Assembly (NCBI RefSeq): GCF_029784165.1
Contig: NC_073694.1
Coordinates: forward strand, 80,576,427-80,640,426
Length of the DNA stretch: 64,000 nt
Reading direction: 5' to 3'
Source: Wyeomyia smithii
Taxonomy: Eukaryota > Arthropoda > Insecta > Diptera > Culicidae
Shown here: piece by piece, positions 1 to 13,588 of the stretch
Layout: the number at the start of each line of letters is the position of its first letter
How positions within the stretch are numbered: the stretch's first letter is position 1
Notes under the pieces: model-generated
Database searches by the model: none
Told to the model about the DNA's origin: nothing
Seen by the model: only the letters and a program-made list of their open reading frames with translations
Position numbers and translations under genes: made by a program

Positions 1-1006
1 TTAGTTTTCTTCGGATTTATCGTAAGTCCCTCTTTTTTTTTGCACCACATCGTAGTTAAATTTAGAGCATGTTGGAGTCTATCTCTTATTACATGCTCAT
101 ATTTTCCACGAACTATAACTACTACATCGTCCGCAGAACCAACTACTTCAAAGCCCTGTGATTCTAGTTGTGTCAACAGTTCATCAACCACTAATGACCT
201 CAACAGGGGTGAGAGAACCCCTCCCTTTGGGCATCCTTTCGCAGTCCTTACAGTGACTGTTGAGCCTCCATGATTGCAAGTTATTTCTCTTTTTTGTAAC
301 ATTTCAAATATCCAGTCAACGATGCATTATCGAAAGCGCCTTCGATGTCTAGAAATGCTCTAGCATAATTTTTTTGACTTCGAATGTTTTTTTCAATTTT
401 TGTTACTGATGAAGTGCTGTTACTGTGGATTTGTTATGCTGATCAGCAAATTGATATTTATTCAAAGGTTTTGGCTTCAGATATTCTGACTTGAATAACG
501 AAAGGCTAATTGGTCTAAACGATTTTGGACTCGTTTTGTCCTTTTTATTAGCTTTCGGAATAGAGACAACACGAACTTGTCGCCAGCTTTTTGGAATATA
601 TTTTAGCCTTACGCTTGCTTTGAACATCTCAGTTAAGCATAAGGTTAAACTTTCTTTGCACTCTTATATCATGATAGGACGGATTTCGTCAGAACCTGGT
701 GATTTATATGGTGCAAACGAATTTATTGCCCATTCAACTCTCGCGTGAGTAAAAATACGACTTGCTAGATCTTGCAAATGCTCTCTGGTTATATTTTGCC
801 CAGCTGCACCTACAATTGGGTTCATTGGAATTAATTATGCTGGTCGTTTCTGATCCAGTGTATGATTCCAACGAAATCGCTCTTTCGCTCACGACTGGTG
901 AGGATCCTGGGAAGTGTAACCCCATCATTAGGTTCAAAGTTTCTGTGGCGGTGGAAGTGAAAGCTCCGCTGTTATATTTCAAAGTGCCTAAACCATTAAA
1001 ATGATC
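1..1006 (-). pseudogene. Broken non-LTR retrotransposon reverse transcriptase (LOA/R1-like)
   Basis: Read on the minus strand this is a fragment of a LINE polyprotein. The pre-RT linker appears near 890-920 (GLHFPGSSPV). A finger segment with SWRQVRVVSIPK lies near 560-600. RT motif A (AFLDIEGAFDNAS) lies near 325-370, motif B (GCPKGGVLSPLL) near 205-245, and the catalytic box SADDVVVI near 111-142. The protein is split over at least three frames: a stop and frameshift lie between motifs A and B around 280-300, and another break lies around 400. The window edge cuts it downstream of the ADD box. Motif B and the ADDVVVIVRG context suggest a LOA- or R1-like lineage, but this is recognition only. 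It is dead by frameshift and lies just 3' of I-clade LINE copy 1, in the same orientation. Confidence 0.75.
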
Positions 1007-1531
1007 TTTTTTTTCTGCATCTATAATTTATTTGACACGGCACAAATACAATTTAATGTTTAACGGCGCCAATTATATCTGGTAGCTTACTTTCTAAAGT
1101 ATCTTAATAACTAAAAGCAAATTTTTTATCCTCGCTGCCGACTACGAGCTGAAACTAAATCTAACTTAAAGCTAGAATGTTTTGCATTAAAAGCACTGAT
1201 TTGTTGTTTGATGGTTTTCCATCGCCATAGGTAAGCAGCATATTGAATATGTTCCGCTGCTGGGCCAAGATATTACGGACTGGCATATTGGGTTGTCTCC
1301 CTCGGGACCTGAGAGTATCGTGCGGGTCTAGTTGCTGTTTCCAGATCCGGGGTCATAACGTGTTCTTGTCGTTTGGTTGGATGTAGGCGGAAGGGAATAG
1401 GATTAAACTGGGGCATGGATGGATTTCAGGAAAACGTATATAAGGGACATGTAGGATAGGTCACGGCTCGCCAAGACATCACGAACAGGAACAGCCGGCT
1501 GCCTACTTTCGGCCTGCAGGGAAGCTATTAA

Positions 1532-2317
1532 TTAAGACCTGGCGTCACGGTGTACAGGGCATGACCAAACAACGTGCTCTATGTCGTGATAACCCTCACC
1601 ACAGGCACAGATACCACTTTCCCCGAGCCCAACACGACGGAGATGCGCGTCAAATCTATAGTGATTGGACATAAGCCGGGACATCACGCAAATGAGATCC
1701 CGACCTACATCCAACCCCTTGAACCACGGGTTCGTCGATACTTTGGGGATTATGGAATGTAACCACCTTCCCAATTCCCCTCTGGTCCAAGCATTTTGCC
1801 AACTGATGATCGTATTCTGACGTACAAGTGCGAAAAATTCATTAAAAGCAATTGGTCTTTCATAAATATCACCGTTTGTTGCGCCCACCTTAGCCAAAGA
1901 GTCCGCTTTCTCATTGCCCGGTATCGAGCAGTGAGAAGGGACCCACGCTATGGTAATCTGAAACGATTTTTCGGATAAAGCACTCAGATGTTCCCGTATT
2001 TTCCCCAGGAAATACGGAGAGTGCTTAACATCTTTCATCGATCGGAGAGCCTCAATGGAACTGAGACTGTCCGTAAAGATGAAATAATGGTCCGTGGGCA
2101 TTTTTTCGATAATCCCTAGGGTGTACTTAATTGCAGCCAATTCTGCGACGTAAACAGAAGCAGGATTATCGAGCTTATGGGAGACGGTTAAATTGTTATT
2201 GAAAATACCGAAGCCAGTGGACCCATCAAGAAGTGATCCGTCAGAACATATTGTTTCGATATTTATTGGAAAAAATTTTGGGGATCTGCTGCACACGTAA
2301 ATGATCCGGGATTCCAC
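1532..2317 (-). pseudogene. RNase H domain of I-clade LINE copy 1 (frameshifted from ORF2)
   Basis: This frame holds the RNase H domain that should be fused to the RT. Visible motifs are SDGSLLDG (first acidic residue), AELAAIKY (second), FTDSLSSIEAL (third) and VPSHCSIPGNEKAD (the late catalytic region). A cysteine-rich tail (GICACGEGYHDIEHVVWSCP) resembles the C-terminal zinc-finger-like segment of many I/R1-type ORF2 proteins. It is out of frame with the RT because of the deletion near 2241. It also ends early at a TAA where the other copy has a lysine codon (SKLIAS), losing about 43 residues. The domain itself looks conserved, so decay is recent. Confidence 0.85.
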
Positions 2318-5093
2318 GAGTTTCTTCTATCATGGATGTATCGAAAAACACAGTAGAATCAGAAGTATTTGATAAGTCGACACGATTTGGAATATTCGAA
2401 GAAGGGCTAACATTTTGGGACATGTGATGGAAATACAATGTCATAAAACGGGTTTGAGAATTAAGTTCGATTAACCTTTCAAAATTTTCAATCACGGGAC
2501 GGTTCAAGACCTCACATTTGATAAGAATACGAGAAGACAGGCTCCAGAAGCGGTTTTTCAATGGTAGTACTCCAGCTAAGACCTCCAAACTCATCGTATG
2601 GGTCGACTGCATGCAACCTAAGGCGATACGCAAACAACGATATTGTATTCGCTCCAGTTTGATCAGATGTGTGTTTGCTGCGGAGCGGAAGCAGAAACAC
2701 CCGTACTCAATAACAGACAATATCGTTGTTTGGTAAAGCCTTATAAGGTCTCCTGGGTGGGCTCCCCACCATTGTCCGGTTATTGTACGAAGAAAATTCA
2801 CTCTTTGTTGACATTTTTTCATCAGATACCTCACGTGACAACCCCAGGTGCCTTTAGAGTCGAACCAGATACCAAGATATTTGTGTACCAAAACCTGAGA
2901 AATCGTTTTACCCATTAATTGTGTTGGAAGCTGAGCAGGTTCATGCTTCCTAGAAAAAACTACTATCTCAGTCTTCTCCGGAGAGAATTCGATACCTAGC
3001 TGTAAAGCCCAAGCAGACAAATTGTCCAAGGTATCTTGCAATGGTCCTTGCAAATCGGCAGCTTTGGCTCCTGTAACAGAGATTACACTGTCGTCTGCAA
3101 GTTGTCTTATCGTGCATGAATTTGCCAGACATTCGTCGATGTCATTTACATAAAAGTTGTAAAGAAGGGGGCTTAAACATGAGCCCTGGGGAAGACCCAT
3201 GTAGCTAATGTGAAAAGTTGCCAAATCGCCGTGCGTAAAATGCATGTGCTTTTCGGACAACAAATTGTGCAAAAAATTATTTAAAATTGGAGAAAATCCT
3301 TGTCGGTGAAGTTTGCCCGAAAGAATGTCAATAGAAACGGAATCAAAAGCCCCCTTAATGTCCAAGAACGCAGACGCCATTTGTTCTTTGCGAGCATACG
3401 CCAGCTGAATATCTGTTGAAAGCAGCGCAAGACAATCATTCGTCCCTTTGGCACGGCGGATGCCAAATTGAGTATCCGATAGTAGGCCATTTGATTCGAC
3501 CCAATGGTCTAAACGACGGAGTATCATTTTTTCCATCAATTTCCGGATACAGGATAGCATTGCAATCGGCCTATAAGAGTTGTGATCAGAAGCTAGTTTC
3601 CCTGGTTTTTGGATGGCGATCACCTTCACTTGCCTCCAATCCTGCGGTACAATGTTTTGCTCCAGGAACTTATTGAACAAGTTCAACAAGCGCCTCTTGG
3701 CATTGCCGGGTAGATTCTTCAACAAGTTGAATTTGATTCTATCTAACCCAGGCGCGTTATTGTTACAGGACAGGAGGGCAACTGAAAATTCTGCCATCGT
3801 AAAAGGTGATTCTATCGCGTCGTGGCCCGGAGACGCATCACGAACAATATTTTGCTCAGGAACAGAGTCCGGACATACTTTCCTGGCAAAATCAAATATC
3901 CACTTACTTGAAGACTCCTCGCTTTCGTTGACCGTTACGCGATTCCGCATTCTTCGGGCTGTGTTCCAAAGAGTGCTCAACGATGTCTCCCTCGACGTCT
4001 CGTTCACGAACCGACGCCAATATCCGCGTTTCTTTGCTTTAGCCAAGCTTTTAAGCTTGGTATCAAGCTCCGAATACCGTAAATAGTCGCCAGGTATACC
4101 TTCCTTATGGTAGGCCAAAAACGCGTCGGATCTTTGCGTGTAGACATCGGAGCACTCTTGGTCCCACCACGGAGTGGGAGGCGGTTCTTTAATCGTTACG
4201 CCGGGATATTTCTTCGTTTGGGCTTGCAACGCAGCGTCGAGAATCAAGCCCGCGAGGAGGTTGTATTCTTCAAGTGGTGGATGATGTTGAATCGAATCGA
4301 CCGCTTTTGAAATCATTTCCTCGTATAACTTCCAATCGACATTCCGTGTGATGTCATACGGAATGTCAATTGGTCGCATGCGAGTTGACCCGTTATTAAT
4401 TGAAATAAGAATAGGCAAATGGTCGCTACCGTGAGGATCGAGGATTACCTTCCATGTGCAATCCAACCGGAGCGACGTCGAACATAAGGATAGATCCAAA
4501 GCGCTTGGGCGCGCTGGGGGTTTCGGGATACATGTCATTTCGCCGTTTTTTAAAATAGTCATGTCGAAGTCATCGCAAAGGTTATAGATTAAAGAGGAGC
4601 GGTTATCATTGTAAGGGGAACCCCAAGCCACGCCATGAGAGTTGAAGTCTCCCAAAATCAAACGTGGCGAGGGAAGAAGTTCTATTAAATCAAAGAGCAG
4701 CCGTTGCCCAACCTGTGCTCTGGGAGGAATATATATTGAGGCAGTACAAAGCTCTTTACCTTGTATTGTCATTTGACATGCGACAACTTCGATGCCTGGA
4801 ATCGAGGGGAGGTTAATACGATAGAAAGAATAGCACTTTTTAATCCCTGAAAGTACTCCTCCATATGGGGTGTCTCGATCAAGGCGAATAATATTAAAAT
4901 CATGGAAGTTGAGATCAATATTTGAAGTAAGCCAAGTTTCACAAAAGGAAAATGCATCGCATTTGTTTTTATTTATCAAAACTTTAAACGAATCAATTTT
5001 TGGTAAAATACTTCTACAATTCCACTGTAAGACAGAGATAGAATCCTTCATATACGCAGTTGAATTAGGCATCGAAGGATTCAATCGCTGCAA
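2241..5093 (-). pseudogene. ORF2 of I-clade LINE copy 1: endonuclease and reverse transcriptase
   Basis: The protein opens with an apurinic-type endonuclease: LQWN at residues 22-25, E52 in CETWL, GDFN at 148-151, SDHLPI at 223-228. A linker with TPWWDQE follows, then the RT: YRPIAMLS, FLDIKGAFDS (motif A), GLPQGSCLSP (motif B) and the catalytic LADD. The thumb segment continues to the end of this frame. Endonuclease and RT key residues all look present. The frame is lost near 2241-2260: compared with the copy at 53.4-59.3 kb, a net 17 bases are missing just before the RNase H motif YTDGS, so translation ends shortly after KYRNN. The upstream overlap with ORF1 (5065-5093) suggests reinitiation or coupled translation in the ancestor. 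Confidence 0.88.
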
Positions 5094-5684
5094 GGAGGGG
5101 CCATTGGGCAGTCAACTGCTTCAAAAATGATCTAACTGTTGGGAGAAATGCTGTGAGAAAAATTTTAATTGGATCGGGTACATTGAAAGTTTCAAAAATC
5201 CAGTCCACAATGTCAGAAAATTTCACTAATCCAGAGTTTGTTTCATCAACTGGGAGTGCAAAAGGAACAACTGGGGTTTTAGATGTTCCTGGCAGTGCTG
5301 GGAACTCCTTCTGGGACTTTAAATTTGCAAGCCCAGGAGGAGTTTGCTTCGGTTTTTCCGCAGCACTGTTTGGTTTGCTTGTAACTTTCATTTCACTTTG
5401 AGAAGTCTTAGGACCTTTTCTGGGAAGTTTAGGAGAGGAAATATTTTTCCTCTTTCTAGACTCCCCAGGATTGGCGTAAGATGTTCCCGCTGGTGAATCG
5501 TCAGAATCGGTTTCATCAGAGGACAACAGATCATAAGGGTTTGATGTAATGGGAGAAGTGGTAACGGTCTTCTTCAGCATCTCAGCGTAAGAACGCTTCG
5601 AACGCTCTTTGAGAGACCGTTTTATTTTATCCCTGCGCTGCATGTACACCGCACATGTCAAGAGCTCATGCTGACTCTCCCCAC
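5065..5684 (-). CDS. Gag-like ORF1 of I-clade LINE, C-terminal part only
   Basis: This is the C-terminal ~200 residues of a nucleic-acid-binding ORF1 protein. The visible part starts in the last zinc knuckle (CAVYMQRR context). It continues through a basic KRSLKERSKRS stretch, an acidic SSDETDSDDS stretch and a proline/lysine-rich linker, and ends in a hydrophobic tail (DWIFETFNVPDP...). The rest is hidden by the gap at 5685-6184. The last 29 bases overlap the start of ORF2 in another frame, as in the complete copy at 57477-57505. ORF1 proteins of this clade coat the element RNA. No stop is seen in the visible part, but an apparent extension of this frame through the N run into AT-repeat DNA is an artefact. 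Confidence 0.8.
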
Positions 5685-6184
5685 NNNNNNNNNNNNNNNN
5701 NNNNNNNNNNNNNNNNNNNNNNNNNNNNNNNNNNNNNNNNNNNNNNNNNNNNNNNNNNNNNNNNNNNNNNNNNNNNNNNNNNNNNNNNNNNNNNNNNNNN
5801 NNNNNNNNNNNNNNNNNNNNNNNNNNNNNNNNNNNNNNNNNNNNNNNNNNNNNNNNNNNNNNNNNNNNNNNNNNNNNNNNNNNNNNNNNNNNNNNNNNNN
5901 NNNNNNNNNNNNNNNNNNNNNNNNNNNNNNNNNNNNNNNNNNNNNNNNNNNNNNNNNNNNNNNNNNNNNNNNNNNNNNNNNNNNNNNNNNNNNNNNNNNN
6001 NNNNNNNNNNNNNNNNNNNNNNNNNNNNNNNNNNNNNNNNNNNNNNNNNNNNNNNNNNNNNNNNNNNNNNNNNNNNNNNNNNNNNNNNNNNNNNNNNNNN
6101 NNNNNNNNNNNNNNNNNNNNNNNNNNNNNNNNNNNNNNNNNNNNNNNNNNNNNNNNNNNNNNNNNNNNNNNNNNNNNNNNNNNN
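5685..6184. other. Assembly gap, 500 N
   Basis: Exactly 500 N, the size commonly used for a gap of unknown length. It separates ORF1 of I-clade LINE copy 1 from the AT hexanucleotide satellite. The missing 5' end of the LINE (about 0.9 kb by comparison with the full copy) should lie here, together with an unknown amount of satellite. Confidence 0.99.
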
Positions 6185-9100
6185 TAAATATAAATATAAA
6201 TATAAATATAAATATAAATATGAATATAAATATAAATATAAATATAAATATAAATATAAAATATAAATATAAATATAAACATAAATATTAATATAAAATA
6301 TAAATATTAATATGAATATAAATATTAATATAAATATAAATATTAATATGAATATAAATATAAATATAAATAAAATATAAATATAAATATATATCTAATA
6401 AAAATATAAAAAAATAAATATAAATATAAATATAAATATAAATATAAATATAAATATAAATATAAATATAAATATTAATATTTATATAAATATAAATATA
6501 AATATAAACATAAATATAAATATAAATATAAATATAAATATAAATATAAAATATTAATATAAATATAAATATTAATATATATATAAATATAATATAAATA
6601 TAAATATAAATATAAATATAAAATATAAATATAAATATAATATAATATAAATATAAATATAAAATATAAATATAAATATAAATATAAATATAAATATAAA
6701 TATAAAATATAAATATAAATATAAATATAAATATAAATATAAATATAAAATATAAATATAAATATAAATATAAATATAAATATAATATAAATATAAATAT
6801 AAATATAAATATAAATATAAATATAATATAAATATAAATATAAATATAAATATAAATATAATAAAATATAAATATAAATATAAATATAATATAAATATTA
6901 ATATAAATATAAATATAAATTAATATAAATATAATATAAATATAAATATAAATATAAATATAATATAAATATAAATATAAATATAAATATAAATATAAAT
7001 ATAAATATAAATATAAATATAAATATAAATATATATAATATAAATATAAATATAAATATAAATATAAATATAAATATAAATATAAATATAAATATAAATA
7101 TAAATATAAATATAATATAAATATAATATAAATATAAATATAAATATAAATATAAATATAATATAAATATAAAATATAAATATAAATATAAATATAAATA
7201 TAAATATAAATATAAATATAAATATAAATATGAATATAAATATAAATATAAATATAAATATAAATATAAATATAAATATAAATATAAATACAAACATAAA
7301 TATAAATATAAATATAAATATTAATATGAATATAAATATTAAATATAAATATAAATATAAATATAAATATAAATATAAATATAAATCTAATAAAATATAA
7401 ATATAAATATAAATATAAATATTAATATAAATATTAATATTTATATAAATATAAATATAAATATAAACATAAATATAAATATAAATATAAATATAAATAT
7501 TAATATAAATATAAATATAAATATATATTTAAATATAAATATAAATATAAATATAAATATAAATATAAATATAAATATAAATATAAATATAAATATAAAT
7601 ATAAATATAAATATAAATATAAATATAAATATAAATATAAATATAAATATAAATATAAATATAAATATAAATATAAATATAAATATAAATATAAATATAA
7701 ATATAAATATAAATATAAATATAAATATAAATATAAATATAAATATAAATATAAATATAAATATTAATATAAATATAAATATAAATATAAATATAAATAT
7801 AAATATAAATATAAATATAAATATAAATATAAATATAAATATAAATATAAATATAAATATAAATATAAATATAAATATAAATATAAATATAAATATAAAT
7901 ATAAATATAAATATAAATATAAATATAAATATAAATATAAATATAATATAAATTATAATATAAATATAATATAAAATATAAATATAAATATAAATATAAA
8001 TATAAATATAAAATAAATATAAATATAAATATAAATATAAATATAAATATAAATATAAATATAAATATAAATATAAATATAAACATAAATATAAATATAA
8101 ATATAAATATGAATATAAATATAAATATAAATATAAATATAAATATAAATATATATATAAATATAAATATAAATATAAATATAAATATAAATATAAAATA
8201 TAAATATAAATATAAATATAAATATTAATATAAATATAAATATAAATGTAAATATAAATATAAATATAAACATAAATATAAATAAAAATATAAATATAAA
8301 TATAATATAATATAAATATAAATATAAATATAAATATAAATATCAATATAAATATAAATATAAATATAAATATAAATATAAATATAAATATAAATATAAA
8401 TATAAATATTAATATAAATATAATATAAATATAAATATAAATATAAATATAATATAAATATAAATATAAATATAAATATAAATATAAATATAAATATAAA
8501 TATAAATATAAATATAAATATAAATATAAATATAAATATAATTATAAATATAAATATAAAATATAAATATAAATATAAATATAAATATAAATATAAATAT
8601 AAATATAAATATAAATATAAATATAAATATAAATATAAATATAAATATAAATATAAATATAAATATAAATATAAATATTAATATAAATATAAATATTAAT
8701 ATAAATATAAATATTAATATAAATATAAATATAAATATAAATATAAATATAAATATAAATATAAATATAAATATAAATATACATATAAATATAAATATAA
8801 ATATAATATAAATATAAATATAAATATAAATATAAATATAAATATAAATATATATATAAATATAATATAAATATAAATATAAATATAAATATAAATATAA
8901 ATATAAATATAAATATAAAATATAAATATAAATATAAATATAAATATAAATATAAATATAAATATAAATATAAATATAAATATAAATATAAATATATATA
9001 TAAATATAAATATAAATATATATATAAATATAAATATAAATATAAATATAAATATAAATATAAATATAATATAAATATAAATATAAATATAAATATAAAT

Positions 9101-11735
9101 ATAAATATAAATATATATATAAATATAAATATAAATATAAATATAAATATAATATAAATATAAATATAAATATAAATATAAATATAAATATAAATATAAA
9201 TATAAATATAAATATAAATATAATATAAATATAAATATAAATATAAATATAAATATAAATATAAATATAAATATAAAATATAAATATAAATATAAATAAA
9301 TATAAATATAAATATAATATAAATATAAATATAAATATAAATATAAATATAAATATAAATATAAATATAAATATAAATATAAATATAAATATAAATATAA
9401 ATATAAATATAAATATAAATATAAATATAAATATAAATATAAATATAAATATAAATATAAATATAAATATAAATAAAAATATAAATATAAATATAAATAT
9501 AAATATAAATATACATATAAATATAAATATAAATATAAATATAAATATAAATATAAATATAAATATAAATATAAATATAAATATAAATATAAATATAAAT
9601 ATAAATATAAATATAAATATTAATATAAATATAAATATTAATATAAATATAAATATAATATAAATATAAATATAAATATAAATATAAATATAAATATAAA
9701 TATAAATATAAATATAAATATAAATATAAATATAAATATAAATATAAATATAAATATAAATATAAATATAAATATAAATATAAATATAAATATAAATATA
9801 AATATAAATATAAATATAAATATAAATATAAATATAAATATAAATATAAATATAAATATAAATATAAATATAAATATAAATATAAATATAAATATAAATA
9901 TAAATATAAATATAAATATAAATATAAATATAAATATAAATATAAATATAAATATAAATATAAATATAAATATAAATATAAATATAAATATAAATATAAA
10001 TATAAATATAAATATAAATATAAATATAAAATATAATATAAATATAAATATAAATATAAATATAAATATAAATATAAATATAAATATAAATATAAATATA
10101 AATATAAATATAAATATAAATATAAATATAAATATAAATATAAATATAAATATAAATATAAATATATATATAAATAAAATATAAATATAAATATAAATAT
10201 AAATATAAATATAAATATAAATATAAATATAAATATAAATATAAATATAAATATAAATATAAATATAAATATAAATATAAATATATATATAAATATAAAT
10301 ATAAATATAAATATAAATATAAATATAAATATAAATATAAATATAAATATAAATATAAATATAAATATAAATATAAATATAAATATAAATATAAATATAA
10401 ATATAAATATAAATATAAATATAAATATAAATATAAATATAAATATAAATATAAATATAAATATAAATATAAATATAAATATAAATATAAATATAAATAT
10501 AAATATAAATATAAATATAAATATAAATATAAATATAAATATAAATATAAATATAAATATAAATATAAATATAAATATAAATATAAATATAAATATAAAT
10601 ATAAATATAAATATAAATATAAATATAAATATAAATATAAATATAAATATAAATATAAATATAAATATAAATATAAATATAAATATAAATATAAATATAA
10701 ATATAAATATAAATATAAATATAAATATAAATATAAATATAAATATAAATATAAATATAACTATAAATATAAATATAAATATAAATATAAATATAAATAT
10801 AAATATCAATATCAATAGAAATATAAATATAAATATAAATATAAATATAAATATAAATATAAATATAAATATAAATATAAATATAAATATAAATATAAAT
10901 ATAAATATAAATATAAATATAAATATAAATATGAATATAAATATAAATATAAATATAAATATAAATATAAATATAAATATAAATATAAATATAAATATAA
11001 ATATAAATATAAATATAAATATAAATATAAATATAAATATAAATATAAATATAAATATAAATATAAATATAAATATAAATATAAATATAAATATAAATAT
11101 AAATATAAATATAAATATAAATATAAATATAAATATAAATATAAATATAAATATAAATATAAATATAAATATAAATATAAATATAAATATAAATATAAAT
11201 ATAAATATAAATATAAATATAAATATAAATATATATATAAATATAAATATAAAATAAATATAAATATAAATATAAATATAAATATAAATATAAATATAAA
11301 TATAAATATAAATATAAATATGAATATAAATATAAATATAAATATAAATATAAATATAAATATAAATATAAATATAAATATAAATATAAATATAAATATA
11401 AATATAAATATAAATATAAATATAAATATAAATATAAATATAAATATAAATATAAATATAAATATAAATATAAATATAAATATAAATATAAATATAAATA
11501 TAAATATAAATATAAATATAAATATAAATATAAATATAAATATAAATATAAATATAAATATAAATATAAATATAAATATAAATATAAATATAAATATAAA
11601 TATAAATATAAATATAAATATAAATATAAATATAAATATAAATATAAATATAAATATAAATATAAATATAAATATAAATATAAATATGAATATAAATATA
11701 AATATATATATATATAAATATAAATACAAATATCG
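6185..11735. repeat. 5.5 kb satellite of hexanucleotide AAATAT (TATAAA)
   Basis: The plus strand is an almost pure run of the hexamer AAATAT. Occasional variants are ATTAATAT, GAATAT, ATATAT, single-A gains or losses (AAAATAT, AATATAAT) and rare C/G changes (AACATAAAT, TACAAACATA). The longest uninterrupted stretches are near 7525-7760, 9660-10020 and 10300-10760. The left edge meets the assembly gap and the right edge passes through TATATATAT into a long inverted-repeat element at about 11733. Long open frames across it (Tyr-Ile, Phe-Ile, Leu-Tyr or Asn-Ile dipeptides) are a by-product of a repeat without stops and are not genes. Confidence 0.97.
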
Positions 11736-12345
11736 AGAATTTTCGATGTTTTTTCGACGCCATTTTGTTTTAAGACCATATATCAAAATTCTAAGAGTTT
11801 GTCCACATATTAGCATCTTCTTACCCATCTTTAAAAAAACAGATCTTAAATCGGACAAAAACTGAGCTCAAAACGGTGATTCTACAAAACCGGTTTTGGC
11901 ATAGTTTTAGTATGTTTCACAAAGCAAATTAATATCGATTATTAATGAGCTTGTAATGGTAATGGTAATTCGCTAATATCTTAAAGTGGTAGTCAAATTA
12001 TATCTTATTTTGAGTGAAAAAGTCTTAGAAATCGAATGGTAGGTGTCTGATCTACGTAAAATACTCAAACTAAGATATAATTTGACTACCACTTTAAGAT
12101 ATTAGCGAATTACCATTAATACTCAAAAATAATCGATATTATTTTGCTTTGTGAAATATACTGAAACTATGTCAAAACCGGTTTCGTAGAATCACCGTTT
12201 TGAGCTCAGTTTTTGTCCGATTTGAGAACTGTTTTTTTTTTTTTTTCAAAAGATGGGTAAAAAGATGCTAATATGTGGACAAACTATTAGAATTTTGATA
12301 TATGGTCCTAAAACAAAATGACGTCGAAAAAACCTCAAAAATTTC
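11733..12345. repeat. Foldback (long inverted repeat) element
   Basis: The two halves are reverse complements. The left arm runs from about 11733 to 12020 and the right arm from about 12060 to 12345, around a ~40-bp loop. Matching landmarks are TTTGTCCACATATTAGCATC (left) against GATGCTAATATGTGGACAAA (right), AACGGTGATTCTAC against GTAGAATCACCGTT, and TAATATCTTAAAGTGGTAG-type sequence near the centre. Small indels, such as an oligo(T) run at 12229-12246, show that the arms have drifted. No coding capacity is seen. The left tip joins the AT satellite directly, so no target-site duplication can be read. Confidence 0.88.
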
Positions 12346-13588
12346 CAGTTTCTCAAAAATTCAAAATGGCGCCATTGTTGCCCCTTAAGTTAAAATATGT
12401 TCAAACTCCGGAAAATTTATATTTATAATTTATTTTTAAATTGTTGCACTGTGTTATTATTAAACACGCATTTAACAAGAGCATTTCGACAGTCGAGCAA
12501 AGGTTTGACAAATTTTTAATAAATGTTTTATTCGAACACAGGTTGAACACATACAGAACAGTAGGCTAATAAATGTTTTCTGGTGCATCTATTCAACGCT
12601 GGTTTAACAAGTGTTGAATACAATATTCTGCTGTTGTTGCTCAAAACCTTCTTCGCCGTTCCTAAACAACTGTGCGTCGGATAATTTCTCCAAATTCAAC
12701 TGAACAACCATTTAACAGAAGTTTTTTATTTTCCATTTCGGTTATTGTTCAACTGTAGCCTAATAAAAGTGATCGAAATTTTTAGGCAACAATAATCGTT
12801 ACTTGGGCTTATCGCTACAATACATTTTTTTTTCGCTGGTGTACGAGGCTGGCGTCACTGGTAGCGCTATCTGGTTACGAATTGCTACTACAAAAAAACT
12901 TTACACACGTTTGGAACTCAGCTTGGACGTTTGTCTGCGGCGATGCATAAACTTACTAAGCATTTAAACACTTTATCAAAAGAAATCTGGAGTAATTTGT
13001 GATAAGGGCGTATGTCTAATCATGAACAAAATGAGTGAGATATGATTTATGCTTGGGATATATTCCTTATTGCTTTGACTACTGGATTTTCAGCTCACTT
13101 CTTCAAGCACAGTTTGAATCTGTGCATTGTTGTTGCCAGAAAAGATTGAGCAACATTAATATACATCTTTCGGAATCTAATTAATTCAGACTATAACTAT
13201 TTTTTTTAAAATGTTCAATCAAGAGTGGAATTTATTAAATGTATTGCGTAACACTTGTTAGATATCCGTACATGAATAAATTATTACAACCACAAACAAG
13301 ATTTCTTTAAATTTCCAATATTTTTTTTTTCTTATAATGTATTCTGGCAGCACTGCCGCACACGAATGAAAGCAAGCTGTCAAAAAGTATACACTGAAAA
13401 AACTGCGCACGCTCCATCCAAGTGTTTCATCAATTGGATATGAAAATGACTCTGCATTGTTATTTGAAGAATTTTTTACATCGAATTCAATCATTTTTCA
13501 CTTTCGTTTCAAGTTGTCGCACACATCAACTTACATCCATGAGCCGCACTTCATTTACGTATGATTCCAACATCCCTTTCAAGTGAAT
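12346..13588. other. No gene recognised
   Basis: AT-rich sequence with several similar short phrases such as GGTTTAACAAGTGTTGA and GTTGAACACATACAG near 12500-12620, perhaps an old decayed repeat. No convincing open frame, RNA gene or terminal inverted repeat was found. Confidence 0.5.

Larger units (their letters stand above)
1007..5684 (-). mobile_element. I-clade LINE copy 1, 5' part lost in assembly gap
   Basis: This is a minus-strand non-LTR retrotransposon. The 3' end is marked by an oligo(T) run at 1007-1014 (a poly(A) tail on the element's strand). Then come a ~520-bp 3' UTR, an RNase H/RT/endonuclease ORF2, and the C-terminal part of a gag-like ORF1 that enters the N gap at 5685. It is closely similar over its coding region to the complete copy at 53419-59294. 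An RNase H domain after the RT is typical of the I clade. It is inactivated by a deletion between RT and RNase H and by an early stop near the ORF2 end. The 5' end and any target-site duplication cannot be seen. Confidence 0.88.

Noticed and set aside
2518..5130. Plus-strand frames opposite the LINE ORF2 copies
   Set aside because: They are antisense readings of strongly conserved minus-strand coding sequence, repeated in the same way opposite copy 2.
5065..6282. An open frame that seems to run from the AT satellite through the N gap into LINE ORF1
   Set aside because: N positions cannot be translated; the only supported part is 5065-5684.
6898..11865. Very long open frames of Tyr-Ile, Phe-Ile, Leu-Tyr or Asn-Ile repeats on both strands
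   Set aside because: They come from the stop-free hexanucleotide satellite; no start context, no complexity and frames open on both strands.
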